Origin: KBS-96 sp049585195
GTDB taxonomy: Bacteria > Acidobacteriota > Terriglobia > Bryobacterales > Bryobacteraceae
Assembly: GCA_049585195.1 (NCBI GenBank)
Contig: JBAUZG010000031.1
Location: 1-15,494, forward strand
DNA length: 15,494 bases
Direction of reading: 5' to 3'
Below the pieces are notes generated by a model. The model was not told the origin of the DNA and did no database searches. It saw only the letters and a program-made list of their open reading frames with translations. The first letter of the stretch is position 1. Each line of letters opens with the position of its first letter. Positions 1-6,678 of the stretch are shown here, piece after piece. A program made the position numbers and the translations under genes.

Positions 1-303
1 GGCGATGCAGAGCAGCCCATTGAAGCCGAGCTGCTCGCACGATGCAATCTGAAACCGGTGACGCTGTTGAAGGTGGGGCATCACGGTAGTAGGACCTCGA
101 CTTCCGAGCCTTTCTTGGAGGCGCTCAAGCCAGAATTTGCATTCATTTCTGCCGGTTACCTCAATCAGTTCCACCACCCGCATCCGGTGGTGCTACAACG
201 ATTGTCGGACGAGCATGCCATGGTCTTTCGAACTGATCGGCAGGGCCTATCGACGTTTCTGACGGACGGGCAAAAGGTCGAAGTGAGTGGGTTTCGGCAG
301 TAG
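1..303 (+). CDS. comEC: ComEC/Rec2-family competence protein, C-terminal part (5' end outside window)
   Basis: This is the last 100 codons of a gene whose start lies before the window; the frame is open from base 1 and ends with TAG at 301-303. The residues match the C-terminal metallo-beta-lactamase-like domain of ComEC/Rec2: a GD near the start of the visible part, then LLKVGHHGSRTS, then an FAFISAG strand and an FHHPHPVVLQRL segment. In the family, ComEC forms the inner-membrane channel for single-stranded DNA uptake in natural transformation, and this domain is thought to act on DNA or nucleotides. The membrane channel part is not visible. A GTG at 58 could be mistaken for a start, but the frame continues upstream with family-like sequence. 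The gene converges with tadG, with 3 bp between the two stop codons. Confidence 0.85.
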   Translation, partial: GDAEQPIEAELLARCNLKPVTLLKVGHHGSRTSTSEPFLEALKPEFAFISAGYLNQFHHPHPVVLQRLSDEHAMVFRTDRQGLSTFLTDGQKVEVSGFRQ

Positions 304-306
304 TGG

Positions 307-1635
307 TTACTGGGACAGGCGCAAGATCTGCGATGCAATGGTGTTGAAGGCGCTTGAGAGAGCGCTCTTGTCCGGGGCATAGACGAACAAACCTGCTGGA
401 ACGCTCGGATCGTAAGTAGGCGAGGAAGGGTCGTTTGCGATGCTGAGAAGAAGGGGTTTATTGATCAGAACACTGTAACCTATGGCGTAAATGATGGGTT
501 GATATGTACGATCGTTGCGGATGGTTCGCGCTTGATTATCTGCCGCATTGATGGAAGCGGCGTTAATCGCAGCGAACGTGTTGACGGGGATATGGTTGCT
601 GGCATCAAAGGGTGGTGTTATAAAGCAACATCTCGTAGAGTTTCCCCATAGGTCGGCGTCAGGGATGTACGCAACATCTTGATCGACTGCATTGGGATTC
701 GTCGCAAACGCGCAACCGGGTACTGGAATCACTCCCTTAGGTTGGCTCCAATCGGGCACGCCGGTGGCGTCCCAGACGCCTGATGTCGGACTTCCTTCCG
801 AAATGGAGCCGGTAAGAGGCACCCCTGCTTGGCACTTGGTAGTTGCAGTTCCCGGATAAGTCGCTCTTACACCATTTGGTATGCCGTCGGTGAAGAGGAC
901 AATCACGTTCAGCTTCTCGGGCTGACCAATAGCCAAAATTTGCTGGTACGCCAAGTGAAGAGTGTCGGCGGTCGCGGTGGAGCTCGTGCAGATCAGCTGC
1001 CCAATGACCGTGTTCATGCCCGGCTGAAAATTGGTGGTCGGAGCAAAATCGAGGTTCGCTGATTGCATAAACGTTATGAGCCCCAGCGTGTCTGTTCCAC
1101 TGCTAAACATATCCACAAATTCCTGAGCGGCGGCCTTCATCGGCCCGCAGGAACCCGACGCTTGCATAGATCCCGAACGATCGAGCACGAGGATGATGTT
1201 GACGTCGCGGCGCGAAGCCTGACCCGTATCGGCAACGATGGTCTGAGTAAACCCGAAGATTCGCATGAAAATAAGGGGAACAGTCGCCTGCCCTTGAACA
1301 GTGACCGTCCGCACTTTGCATTGAGGTGCACTGTTGCAGGATTGGTTTAGGTTGACCGTGACCAGCGCGGATGCGACGGAGTTCCAATAGTTGGCAGGAA
1401 AATTGGCACTAAAGTAGGTCTGGGCAGTCGCCTTGGCGGCGCCTTGACCGGAGTTGAGTGAGCGTCCCCCCGCTAGCGCGGCCGCATCGACCGCCGCGGA
1501 AAGTTTGACTTTCACGACATAAAGAACCGTAGCGTCAATCGCGAGACCGGTGAGCGGTATCAGAACGAAAACCAAAGTGAGAAGGAAGATAACACTGACC
1601 GAGCCTTTTTCCTTATCTCGACGCGGAAGCTTCAT
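307..1635 (-). CDS. tadG: TadG-like protein with von Willebrand factor A domain
   Basis: A 442-aa protein. Residues 9-50 are a TadG-type N-terminus: a GSVSVIF motif, one hydrophobic span (about 13-35), then an Ala-rich helix (AAVDAAALAGG). The Glu at +5 of cleavable pseudopilins is Ile here, as expected for an uncleaved anchor. A VWA domain begins near 145 with strand NIILVLDRSGS, which holds the MIDAS motif D152-x-S154-x-S156; a second metal-site segment, LFTDG, lies at 248-251. About 90 residues follow before the next VWA strand (IIYAIGYSV, 381-389). They carry Cys 268, 308, 336 and 337, and this looks like an insertion. ATG at 1633-1635 is preferred over ATG at 1680 because GAGG lies 5 nt upstream and only 7 bp then separate it from the preceding TadE gene. 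Expected in the inner membrane with a periplasmic or pilus-tip VWA domain; the role in adhesion or assembly is inferred. Confidence 0.85.
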   Translation of the reverse strand: MKLPRRDKEKGSVSVIFLLTLVFVLIPLTGLAIDATVLYVVKVKLSAAVDAAALAGGRSLNSGQGAAKATAQTYFSANFPANYWNSVASALVTVNLNQSCNSAPQCKVRTVTVQGQATVPLIFMRIFGFTQTIVADTGQASRRDVNIILVLDRSGSMQASGSCGPMKAAAQEFVDMFSSGTDTLGLITFMQSANLDFAPTTNFQPGMNTVIGQLICTSSTATADTLHLAYQQILAIGQPEKLNVIVLFTDGIPNGVRATYPGTATTKCQAGVPLTGSISEGSPTSGVWDATGVPDWSQPKGVIPVPGCAFATNPNAVDQDVAYIPDADLWGNSTRCCFITPPFDASNHIPVNTFAAINAASINAADNQARTIRNDRTYQPIIYAIGYSVLINKPLLLSIANDPSSPTYDPSVPAGLFVYAPDKSALSSAFNTIASQILRLSQ

Positions 1636-1640
1636 GAGCA

Positions 1641-1644
1641 CCTC
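1641..1644 (-). promoter_or_regulatory. Ribosome binding site deciding the tadG start
   Basis: On the minus strand GAGG, within TTTTTTGAGGTGCTC, sits 5 nt before the ATG at 1635 and overlaps the TGA stop of the preceding TadE-type gene. No comparable site precedes the longer alternative start at 1680. The layout suggests termination-reinitiation coupling. Confidence 0.6.
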
Positions 1645-2275
1645 AAAAAATCGATTGGGAAGCGATGACGCTTCCGCCAAAGCCGGTCCAGGCTAGGTCC
1701 GAGTTATTGACAAACACTTCGCCTATATAAGCTAGTTGACCGGCGGAGAGCGACGGAAGAAGCTGGGTTATAAGCGGCGTTCGGTCAGATGTAGACGTCA
1801 GCGTCGTCATTTGAGGGACGGCGCCAGAAACCGTAGGGGGCGGGTTGGGGTTGTCGAAAGAGCTCTTATATGCTGAGTTCCCGATCAGGATCTGATTTAT
1901 GAAAACGGGATGGTTGAAATTCGTGCAGCCTGGATAATTGGGCGGTGAGTTGAATCCGCCTGCCTGACAGTCGGCCGCTGAGATCACCTTGATCGTCGAC
2001 AAGATGATCGCCCCGTTGCCGCCGGTCTGCGCAAGACCGAGATTAGGTGCTACCTGCAGGATGAGTTGTTGACTGGACGGCTGCGTGAAATCGACTCCGT
2101 AGGCGTACATGCGCGCGGCGTCGCGACCCATTTCGGTGACCTGGATTTCACGCATAAGTTCCGTGCCTATGCCGATCACGCCGAGGAGCAACGGGACCCA
2201 GATCAGGGTCGAGAACATGAATTCGATGACCGCGCTGCCGCGCTCGGCATCCGTTCTTGAAGTGCGAAGCCGCAT
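1643..2275 (-). CDS. TadE-type pseudopilin (second copy)
   Basis: A 210-aa protein with a TadE-like N-terminus: a basic leader ending in ERG, then S-A-V-I-E-F and a hydrophobic stretch (about residues 14-35). The pattern G|SAVIEF, with Glu at +5, is the type IV prepilin-like processing site that CpaA/TadV is known to cut in TadE and TadF. The rest is a soluble periplasmic part rich in Asn, Pro and Ser with two Cys (in DCQAGG and YPGCTNF) that could pair. Two starts are possible: ATG at 2290 (5 residues longer, overlapping the previous gene by 14 bp) and ATG at 2275, 1 bp after that gene's TAA. The shorter one is chosen because GGA lies just upstream and the leader is then short and basic. By position it could serve as TadF, but sequence alone does not separate TadE from TadF here. 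Confidence 0.75.
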   Translation of the reverse strand: MRLRTSRTDAERGSAVIEFMFSTLIWVPLLLGVIGIGTELMREIQVTEMGRDAARMYAYGVDFTQPSSQQLILQVAPNLGLAQTGGNGAIILSTIKVISAADCQAGGFNSPPNYPGCTNFNHPVFINQILIGNSAYKSSFDNPNPPPTVSGAVPQMTTLTSTSDRTPLITQLLPSLSAGQLAYIGEVFVNNSDLAWTGFGGSVIASQSIF

Positions 2276-2276
2276 G

Positions 2277-2690
2277 TTATTCCATGACATCGGCGGCGGA
2301 AACTGGAATCAGCGTAGGAGTGCTAGTCCCCCCTAGGATCGGTGCCAGCGGACCTATCGGCACGTTTAAAACTTTGACTTGGACTAGATTGCCGGGCGCG
2401 TTGCTTGGCACCGGCTGGAGATTAGACGGATTGTAGTACGTGACCTTGATCTGGTTCGTTGCCGTGATGAAACCGAGAGAATCCTGCTGCACGAGAGCCT
2501 GTATCGCAGCGTTGCTCTGCCTCGTGATTGCGAAACGAACTCCGGCGGTCGCCGCGTACTGAAGGGTAGCCTGGGCGAATATGACCCAGCAGACCGAGAC
2601 GATGAGAAAAAGGAATCCAAACAGAGGAATAATGACGAGAGAGAACTCGATAATCTCGCTTCCTTCTTCTTCTCGAACGACCCCAGTCAT
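2277..2690 (-). CDS. tadE: TadE-type pseudopilin (first copy)
   Basis: A 137-aa protein. The short leader MTGVVREEEG is followed by SEIIEFSLVIIPLFGF, a prepilin-like site (cleavage after Gly10, Glu at +5) and a hydrophobic helix to about residue 37. The next segment, QATLQYAATAGVRFA, is typical of the TadE family. The remaining 80 or so residues are predicted to be periplasmic. TadE proteins are minor pilin-like components needed for Flp pilus assembly and are processed by the same peptidase as the pilin. An AGGA sits about 8 nt before the ATG, the gene begins 15 bp after the DUF362 gene, and it ends next to the start of the second TadE-type gene. Confidence 0.85.
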   Translation of the reverse strand: MTGVVREEEGSEIIEFSLVIIPLFGFLFLIVSVCWVIFAQATLQYAATAGVRFAITRQSNAAIQALVQQDSLGFITATNQIKVTYYNPSNLQPVPSNAPGNLVQVKVLNVPIGPLAPILGGTSTPTLIPVSAADVME

Positions 2691-2705
2691 AGGAATTTCC
2701 TTGGC

Positions 2706-3671
2706 CTACGACAAACGCAAATCGTCGAAGCCGCGGGGCAGCTCGAACGGATTTCGCACAGTTTCGATGCGCTCGCCAATCTGATGCGCGGCGGATGGTG
2801 GATGCAATGTCGAAGCGAGTCGCAGGTATTCGACACGTTCCGGGTTGATGCCCATGATGCGGCAGCAGGTGGAATCGACCTGAATGGGATTGGCTCCGGC
2901 GACGATTACGCCCATCGTTTTGGTGCGTCCTACAATCGGGCCGTTGCCTTCCATGGCTTCGATGCCGTCGACAATCGAGAACTGGCGCGGAACGAGCTGA
3001 TGGATGGTTGCGATCGATTGCGGAATGCCCGCCCAGTGCAGCAGATTCTTGGGCCAGCCGTAAACGGCTCCCGGTATGATGCCGAAGAGATTTTTCATCG
3101 AAAGCGTCGCCCCGGCCCAGTGGTGCGTCTTCATCTTGGGGAGCGACACGACGAGATCGGCGTTCAGAATGGTGGCGGGCAGGTAGAGTTCCGAGAGGCG
3201 CGTCGAGAACACCCTCGCCGGCCGGACCAACTTGACGTCATCGAGGTTCAGATCGGTAAAGTCCCCGTCGAAAGCGGGAATGGCTTCGAAATATCCGGCC
3301 GATTCCGCCATTTCGAATGTGGCGCGCCGGTGTCCGGGGCCTTCGGCAACCTGAACATGTGCTGCGCCCTCGGCCAGAAGCGCGCGCTGGACTGAAGCTA
3401 CAAAGAGCGGGTGGGTATTAATCGGGGTTCCGGGGGCAAACTCGACGAGGTTGGGTTTGATAACAATCGTTTTGCCGCGGACAGGAACGCGATGCTCGAC
3501 GAGAATCGAGCGGACAATGGAGTCGAGATCTTGTTGGTAAGAGCCGGCTCGGCGAATCGAGACGAGACTCTCGGTCCGGCTGGACGAACGCCGAGTGCGG
3601 TCGCACGCAAGAGAAGACGCCAGTGCACCAAGAAAGAAGAACCGGCGCGTGAGGGGCAGATTATCACGCAT
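2706..3671 (-). CDS. DUF362 family protein with Tat-type signal peptide
   Basis: A 321-aa protein of the DUF362 family. Visible family motifs: KPNLVEFAPGTPINTHP at 72-88, LPKMKTHHWAGATLSMKNL around 177-195, DGIEAMEGNGP at 235-245 and D-S-T-C-C-R-I-M-G at 266-274. The N-terminus has TRRFFFLGALAS (9-20), which fits a twin-arginine signal (S/T-R-R-x-F-[FL]), so export in folded form is likely. Cys23 follows in SSLAC, but Leu at -2 and Ser at -3 do not make a standard lipobox. No ferredoxin-type four-Cys cluster is present, although some DUF362 proteins carry one. The biochemical role of the family is not well established. The start overlaps the end of the toroid gene by 8 bp and the tadE gene follows 15 bp later, so it belongs to the Tad transcript. 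Its link to pilus function is inferred from position only. Confidence 0.8.
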   Translation of the reverse strand: MRDNLPLTRRFFFLGALASSLACDRTRRSSSRTESLVSIRRAGSYQQDLDSIVRSILVEHRVPVRGKTIVIKPNLVEFAPGTPINTHPLFVASVQRALLAEGAAHVQVAEGPGHRRATFEMAESAGYFEAIPAFDGDFTDLNLDDVKLVRPARVFSTRLSELYLPATILNADLVVSLPKMKTHHWAGATLSMKNLFGIIPGAVYGWPKNLLHWAGIPQSIATIHQLVPRQFSIVDGIEAMEGNGPIVGRTKTMGVIVAGANPIQVDSTCCRIMGINPERVEYLRLASTLHPPSAAHQIGERIETVRNPFELPRGFDDLRLS

Positions 3672-4536
3672 GTGCGCCTCCGGTTAGGCGATTCGAGTCC
3701 AGGTGAGCAGTCTGCGCGAGAAGCGAGAGCGCAAGTTCGACGGTGGTCCAGCAACGGAGCGGGTTTGGGCTTTGGTCTTCGACCTTGGCACCATGCGCCA
3801 CAAGGCCTAGGCGGAGCCACGCCCAGGCTTCCGCCGATTGTGCGGCTGGGAGCATTTGCTGCGCGAGGCGAATCGAGGAGTTCAACTCCGGGCCGGCATA
3901 GCTTTTTAAGGCTAAAAGGGCGAGACCTGTTGTTTCTGGATAGGAGGCAACGTGTTCGCCGGGCGCATACCAGCCGCCGTGATTCCAGCCGCCGTCGGGC
4001 AGACGCCGCGCGAGCAGATATTTTTGCGCCTCAATCATTCGACTCTCATAATCCTTGCGACCGGTCAACTTCGTGGCCCGGCAAAGCAGGAGCAGCATCA
4101 TGCAACTGGGATAGACCCAGGCGGAAGTGCCAGGAAACCAGGGCGCGCCGCCCTCACGATCCTGACTTGAGTCGCTTTCAAGGAAACGCACAAATCTGGC
4201 AAGCATGCCGGAATCCGCGCTGGTTTGAGATAGAACCCAGGCCAGGGATCTTCTGCCTGAATCGTTCGCGATGTCCTGATCGAGCAACGAAAGCAGAGCG
4301 GCATTCGTTGCGGAGCAGCTCTGCCCAATTCCTGGAGCGGCGGACCAACCCCCGTCGCCATTCTGCGTTTGCCGAATCCACCGATGAGCTTCATCGACTT
4401 CGCGGCCAGCGTAACCGGCAGAAGAAAGCGCGAGCAGCGCGAATGCTGTTGGCTCCGTCCAGGACGAGCCCGAGCGATACGGGAAACCTCCGTCGCGGTT
4501 GCGCTTGGCGAGGAGCGGAGCGGTGAGTTCGCACAT
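3664..4536 (-). CDS. Alpha/alpha-toroid protein (prenyltransferase/squalene-cyclase-like repeats)
   Basis: A 290-aa protein built of helical repeats with QW-like signatures: RDGGFPY at 14-20, QNGDGGW at 58-64 and LPDGGWNHGGW at 179-189. Helices such as TEPTAFALLALSSAGY and PETTGLALLALKSYAG fall between them. This is the terpenoid-cyclase/protein-prenyltransferase toroid fold. It lacks the DxDD acid motif of squalene-hopene cyclases and a DDxxD motif, and at 290 aa it is about half the length of a cyclase, so a cyclase reaction is unlikely. No signal peptide or membrane span is visible. ATG at 4534-4536 is chosen because the extra 14 residues from ATG 4578 are a translation of a palindromic repeat; no clear ribosome site precedes either. 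The gene overlaps the DUF362 gene by 8 bp and occupies the place where classical tad operons carry tadD. Function unknown; a scaffold or ligand-binding role is only a guess. Confidence 0.75.
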   Translation of the reverse strand: MCELTAPLLAKRNRDGGFPYRSGSSWTEPTAFALLALSSAGYAGREVDEAHRWIRQTQNGDGGWSAAPGIGQSCSATNAALLSLLDQDIANDSGRRSLAWVLSQTSADSGMLARFVRFLESDSSQDREGGAPWFPGTSAWVYPSCMMLLLLCRATKLTGRKDYESRMIEAQKYLLARRLPDGGWNHGGWYAPGEHVASYPETTGLALLALKSYAGPELNSSIRLAQQMLPAAQSAEAWAWLRLGLVAHGAKVEDQSPNPLRCWTTVELALSLLAQTAHLDSNRLTGGAHA

Positions 4537-4545
4537 TGTTGCCAG

Positions 4546-4583
4546 GCGGACTAAAGTCCGCTGCGGGCTAAAGCCCACCCTCC
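4546..4583. repeat. Paired-hairpin intergenic repeat (element A)
   Basis: Two perfect short hairpins lie side by side: GCGGACT-aa-AGTCCGC (4546-4561) and GGGCT-aa-AGCCC (4565-4576), followed by ACCCTCC. The 22 nt at 4562-4583 differ at a single base from those at 8057-8078, and the layout of the two stems is the same in both. It lies between the mini-protein and toroid genes and could form a strong structure in the tad mRNA. REP-like elements of this sort are usually scattered in many copies per genome. Confidence 0.75.
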
Positions 4584-4587
4584 CGGC

Positions 4588-4686
4588 CTAGGAGTTCATT
4601 TTGCGGTTGCGGCGGCGCTTGATGTAGGCGAGCAGGATAATTCCGGCTGCGATCCACAGAATGGTCTGCATGATTGGGCTACCCAT
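4588..4686 (-). CDS. Small single-span membrane protein (32 aa)
   Basis: ATG at 4684-4686 opens a 32-codon frame ending with TAG at 4588-4590. Residues 7-22 are a hydrophobic span (QTILWIAAGIILLAYI) and the tail is strongly basic (KRRRNRK), which predicts an N-out/C-in single-pass inner-membrane protein. AAGAGGT lies 7 nt before the ATG, one of the better ribosome sites in the window. That, and the sensible membrane topology, are the reasons to call this tiny frame a gene. It begins about 100 bp after tadC and ends just before a palindromic repeat. No known family is recognised. It may be an accessory subunit of the pilus platform or of the neighbouring toroid/DUF362 pair, but the sequence does not decide. 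Confidence 0.65.
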   Translation of the reverse strand: MGSPIMQTILWIAAGIILLAYIKRRRNRKMNS

Positions 4687-4693
4687 GGTTGTT

Positions 4694-4700
4694 ACCTCTT
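4694..4700 (-). promoter_or_regulatory. Ribosome binding site of the 32-aa membrane protein
   Basis: AAGAGGT on the minus strand, 7 nt before the ATG at 4686. It is the main non-composition evidence that the mini-ORF is translated. Confidence 0.6.
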
Positions 4701-4787
4701 TGTAGTGAACTTCACGAATTTAGTGGCCTTGGCCGAAGGTTGTTCTCCGGAGGGCTAATCCGCATATCGTCCAGTTTTCCCGGAGGT

Positions 4788-5711
4788 TTAGGGGGTTCCG
4801 GCAGCCGCGTTGGCGAAATGCTCGAATAGCTGCAGCATACCGGGACCGGCGACGACCACCATAAGCGCCGGCATGCAGAAGAAGAAGATCGGGAACACGA
4901 GTTTGACACCGACTTTGCCCGCTCTTTCCTCGGCCTGCTGGCGGCGGCGGACACGCATGAAGTCCGATTGCGCTCGCAGCGAATCGGCGATGCTGGTACC
5001 GAAGCGGTCGGTTTGAATCATAATAGCGACCAGTTTCTTCACGTCCTCTTCACCAGTTCGTTCCGCAAAATTCCGGAGCGCGGTGGAGCGGCTGGCACCG
5101 GCGAGGATTTCCATATTGATGAGGGACAACTCGTCGCTTAGGGCGGGATGAACGTCTTTGAATTCCCGGCTTACGTTCTGAATGGCTTGATCGAGCGCGC
5201 AGCCCACTTCGCTACAAACGACGAGCATGTCGAGCGCATCGGGAAGAGCGAAACGGATCTGCTCCTTCCTGCGGGCGATCAGCCGGGCCAAGACCAGGCC
5301 AGGAGCCATATAGCCCAGTACGCCGCAGCCGCCTGACAGAACGATTTGTAGAGCCCCCACGTTCGAGAGATGGTGTCTCAGAAGGAAACCGGCTACGAGG
5401 AACGCCGCCGCGGAAAGCGGCTTGATGCCGTTAAAGATCGAAACAGCCTGATCTGACCGAAAGCCGGCCGCGCCCAGCTCTTTCTTCATATGCGCGGCTT
5501 CGGCCGAAGACATCGAAAGCAAGCTGCCAATCGCGCTCAAGGCTCGGCCGGCCCAATGTCCGCTGGGCTTATTGAGGCGAGAGGCTAACTCGGTCGACAC
5601 GATCGTGAGCTGATAGAAAGCCCGCGCCGGTTTCACGTACTTCAGATAGCCAAAGAAGAAGATTGCGCCGAGCAGGGCGAAAAACAGAACGATTGCGGCA
5701 ACGAGAGCCAT
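4788..5711 (-). CDS. tadC: Tad pilus inner-membrane platform protein TadC
   Basis: A 307-aa integral membrane protein with a type II secretion F (T2SSF) domain at about 150-285, starting FALPDALDMLVVCSEVGCALDQAI. Hydrophobic spans are seen at about 3-21, 97-112, 120-145 and at the C-terminus (VFPIFFFCMPALMVVVAG). A Met-rich SDFMRVRRRQQAEERAGKVGVKLVFP loop precedes the last spans, as is usual for TadC. With TadB it forms the inner-membrane platform on which the TadA ATPase acts to assemble or retract Flp pili. The start lies 3 bp after the tadB stop, with AAGG 8 nt before the ATG, and length matches the family. Confidence 0.92.
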   Translation of the reverse strand: MALVAAIVLFFALLGAIFFFGYLKYVKPARAFYQLTIVSTELASRLNKPSGHWAGRALSAIGSLLSMSSAEAAHMKKELGAAGFRSDQAVSIFNGIKPLSAAAFLVAGFLLRHHLSNVGALQIVLSGGCGVLGYMAPGLVLARLIARRKEQIRFALPDALDMLVVCSEVGCALDQAIQNVSREFKDVHPALSDELSLINMEILAGASRSTALRNFAERTGEEDVKKLVAIMIQTDRFGTSIADSLRAQSDFMRVRRRQQAEERAGKVGVKLVFPIFFFCMPALMVVVAGPGMLQLFEHFANAAAGTP

Positions 5712-5714
5712 GGG

Positions 5715-6677
5715 TTAAACCTTGATATTTACAATCTTCTTGATGCAGAAATAGCCGACGATCTGAGCGCCGATGGCGAAGCCGATCATCTTCCTACCCG
5801 TCGGATCGGTAAAAAGCATGCCAAGATAAGCCGGCGACAGGAAGAGCATCATGAACGCGACCGCGATAGGCATACAAAGCAGAACCAACCCAGTGATTTT
5901 TCCGTGCGCAGCTACCGCTTTCACCCGGCCCTTCAATTGGAACCGCTCGCGAATGACGTGACTCAGCTTCGACAGGATTTCGCTGAGGTTTCCGCCTGTT
6001 TCCTGCTGCAACAAGACAGAAGCGGTGAAGAAACGCACATCGAGCAGCGGAACCAGCGCGGTGAGTTTCCCGAGAGCGATATCGAGAGGCGACCCGAGAT
6101 GAAGATCGTTTAGGACGCGGCGAAACGAGCCTGCCAAAGGTTCCGGCGAATCGAGAACCAGCATTTCCAACCCGACCGAGAAGCCATGTCCGGCGCGCAT
6201 CGAGCGCGAGATGAAATCGAGCGCCTCCGGAAACTGTTCTTCAAATGCCGCCAGGCGCTTCGAGCGTTTGCGGAAGACCACAAAGAAGGGCACTGCGCCT
6301 ACGGCCACAGAAACAGCGAGCACCACCAGGACACGATACGAAGAAACTGGAAGTTGAGACGACACCAGGGCGGCCAGAATGACCAGAGCCAATGACGTTA
6401 GGATCAACTTGACGCCCGTCCATTCCACGCCAGCCTGCTCGGCGATAAGATCGAGCGCTTTGACAACCTGAAAGGATTGTAAGAACGCGGTAAGCCCGTC
6501 TTCGTTGCCCTGCGCAGTCAGTAGTTTGATTTGGCGTTCGGCAGCCGCGGGATCGGCCGTACGCAGCATCGCGTGGATCTGCTTGTTTTGCTTGGAGCGT
6601 TGGAACGCGAAACCCAGCCCCACACAGAGCAAGACCACGAGAAAAAGCAGAACGAAGACGCCGAAGAAGAGAAGCAT
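5715..6677 (-). CDS. tadB: Tad pilus inner-membrane platform protein TadB
   Basis: A 320-aa membrane protein. An N-terminal span (about 2-25) and a pair of spans (about 90-135) precede the T2SSF domain (about 150-280), which begins FEEQFPEALDFISRSMRAGHGFSVGLEM and contains LLQQETGGNLSEILSKLS. The last spans are at about 257-277 and 292-310. TadB is the partner of TadC in the platform of the Tad machine. The ATG lies 1 bp after the tadA stop (TGA-A-ATG) with no strong ribosome site of its own, so translation is probably coupled to tadA. The next gene, tadC, starts 3 bp after its stop. Confidence 0.92.
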   Translation of the reverse strand: MLLFFGVFVLLFLVVLLCVGLGFAFQRSKQNKQIHAMLRTADPAAAERQIKLLTAQGNEDGLTAFLQSFQVVKALDLIAEQAGVEWTGVKLILTSLALVILAALVSSQLPVSSYRVLVVLAVSVAVGAVPFFVVFRKRSKRLAAFEEQFPEALDFISRSMRAGHGFSVGLEMLVLDSPEPLAGSFRRVLNDLHLGSPLDIALGKLTALVPLLDVRFFTASVLLQQETGGNLSEILSKLSHVIRERFQLKGRVKAVAAHGKITGLVLLCMPIAVAFMMLFLSPAYLGMLFTDPTGRKMIGFAIGAQIVGYFCIKKIVNIKV

Positions 6678-6678
6678 T

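Noticed and set aside
3411..4526. Long plus-strand frame of 371 codons opposite the toroid and DUF362 genes
   Set aside because: Arg-rich, low-complexity translation with no family resemblance, fully antisense to two recognisable genes; typical shadow frame of a GC-rich region.
3664..4536. Toroid gene as a true squalene-hopene or other terpene cyclase
   Set aside because: Half the expected length, no DxDD or DDxxD motif, and no isoprenoid genes nearby.
4712..4787. Short minus-strand frame in the tadC to mini-protein gap
   Set aside because: Its good part would overlap tadC out of frame, the tail is Pro/Arg-rich without motif, and no ribosome site supports a start in the gap.
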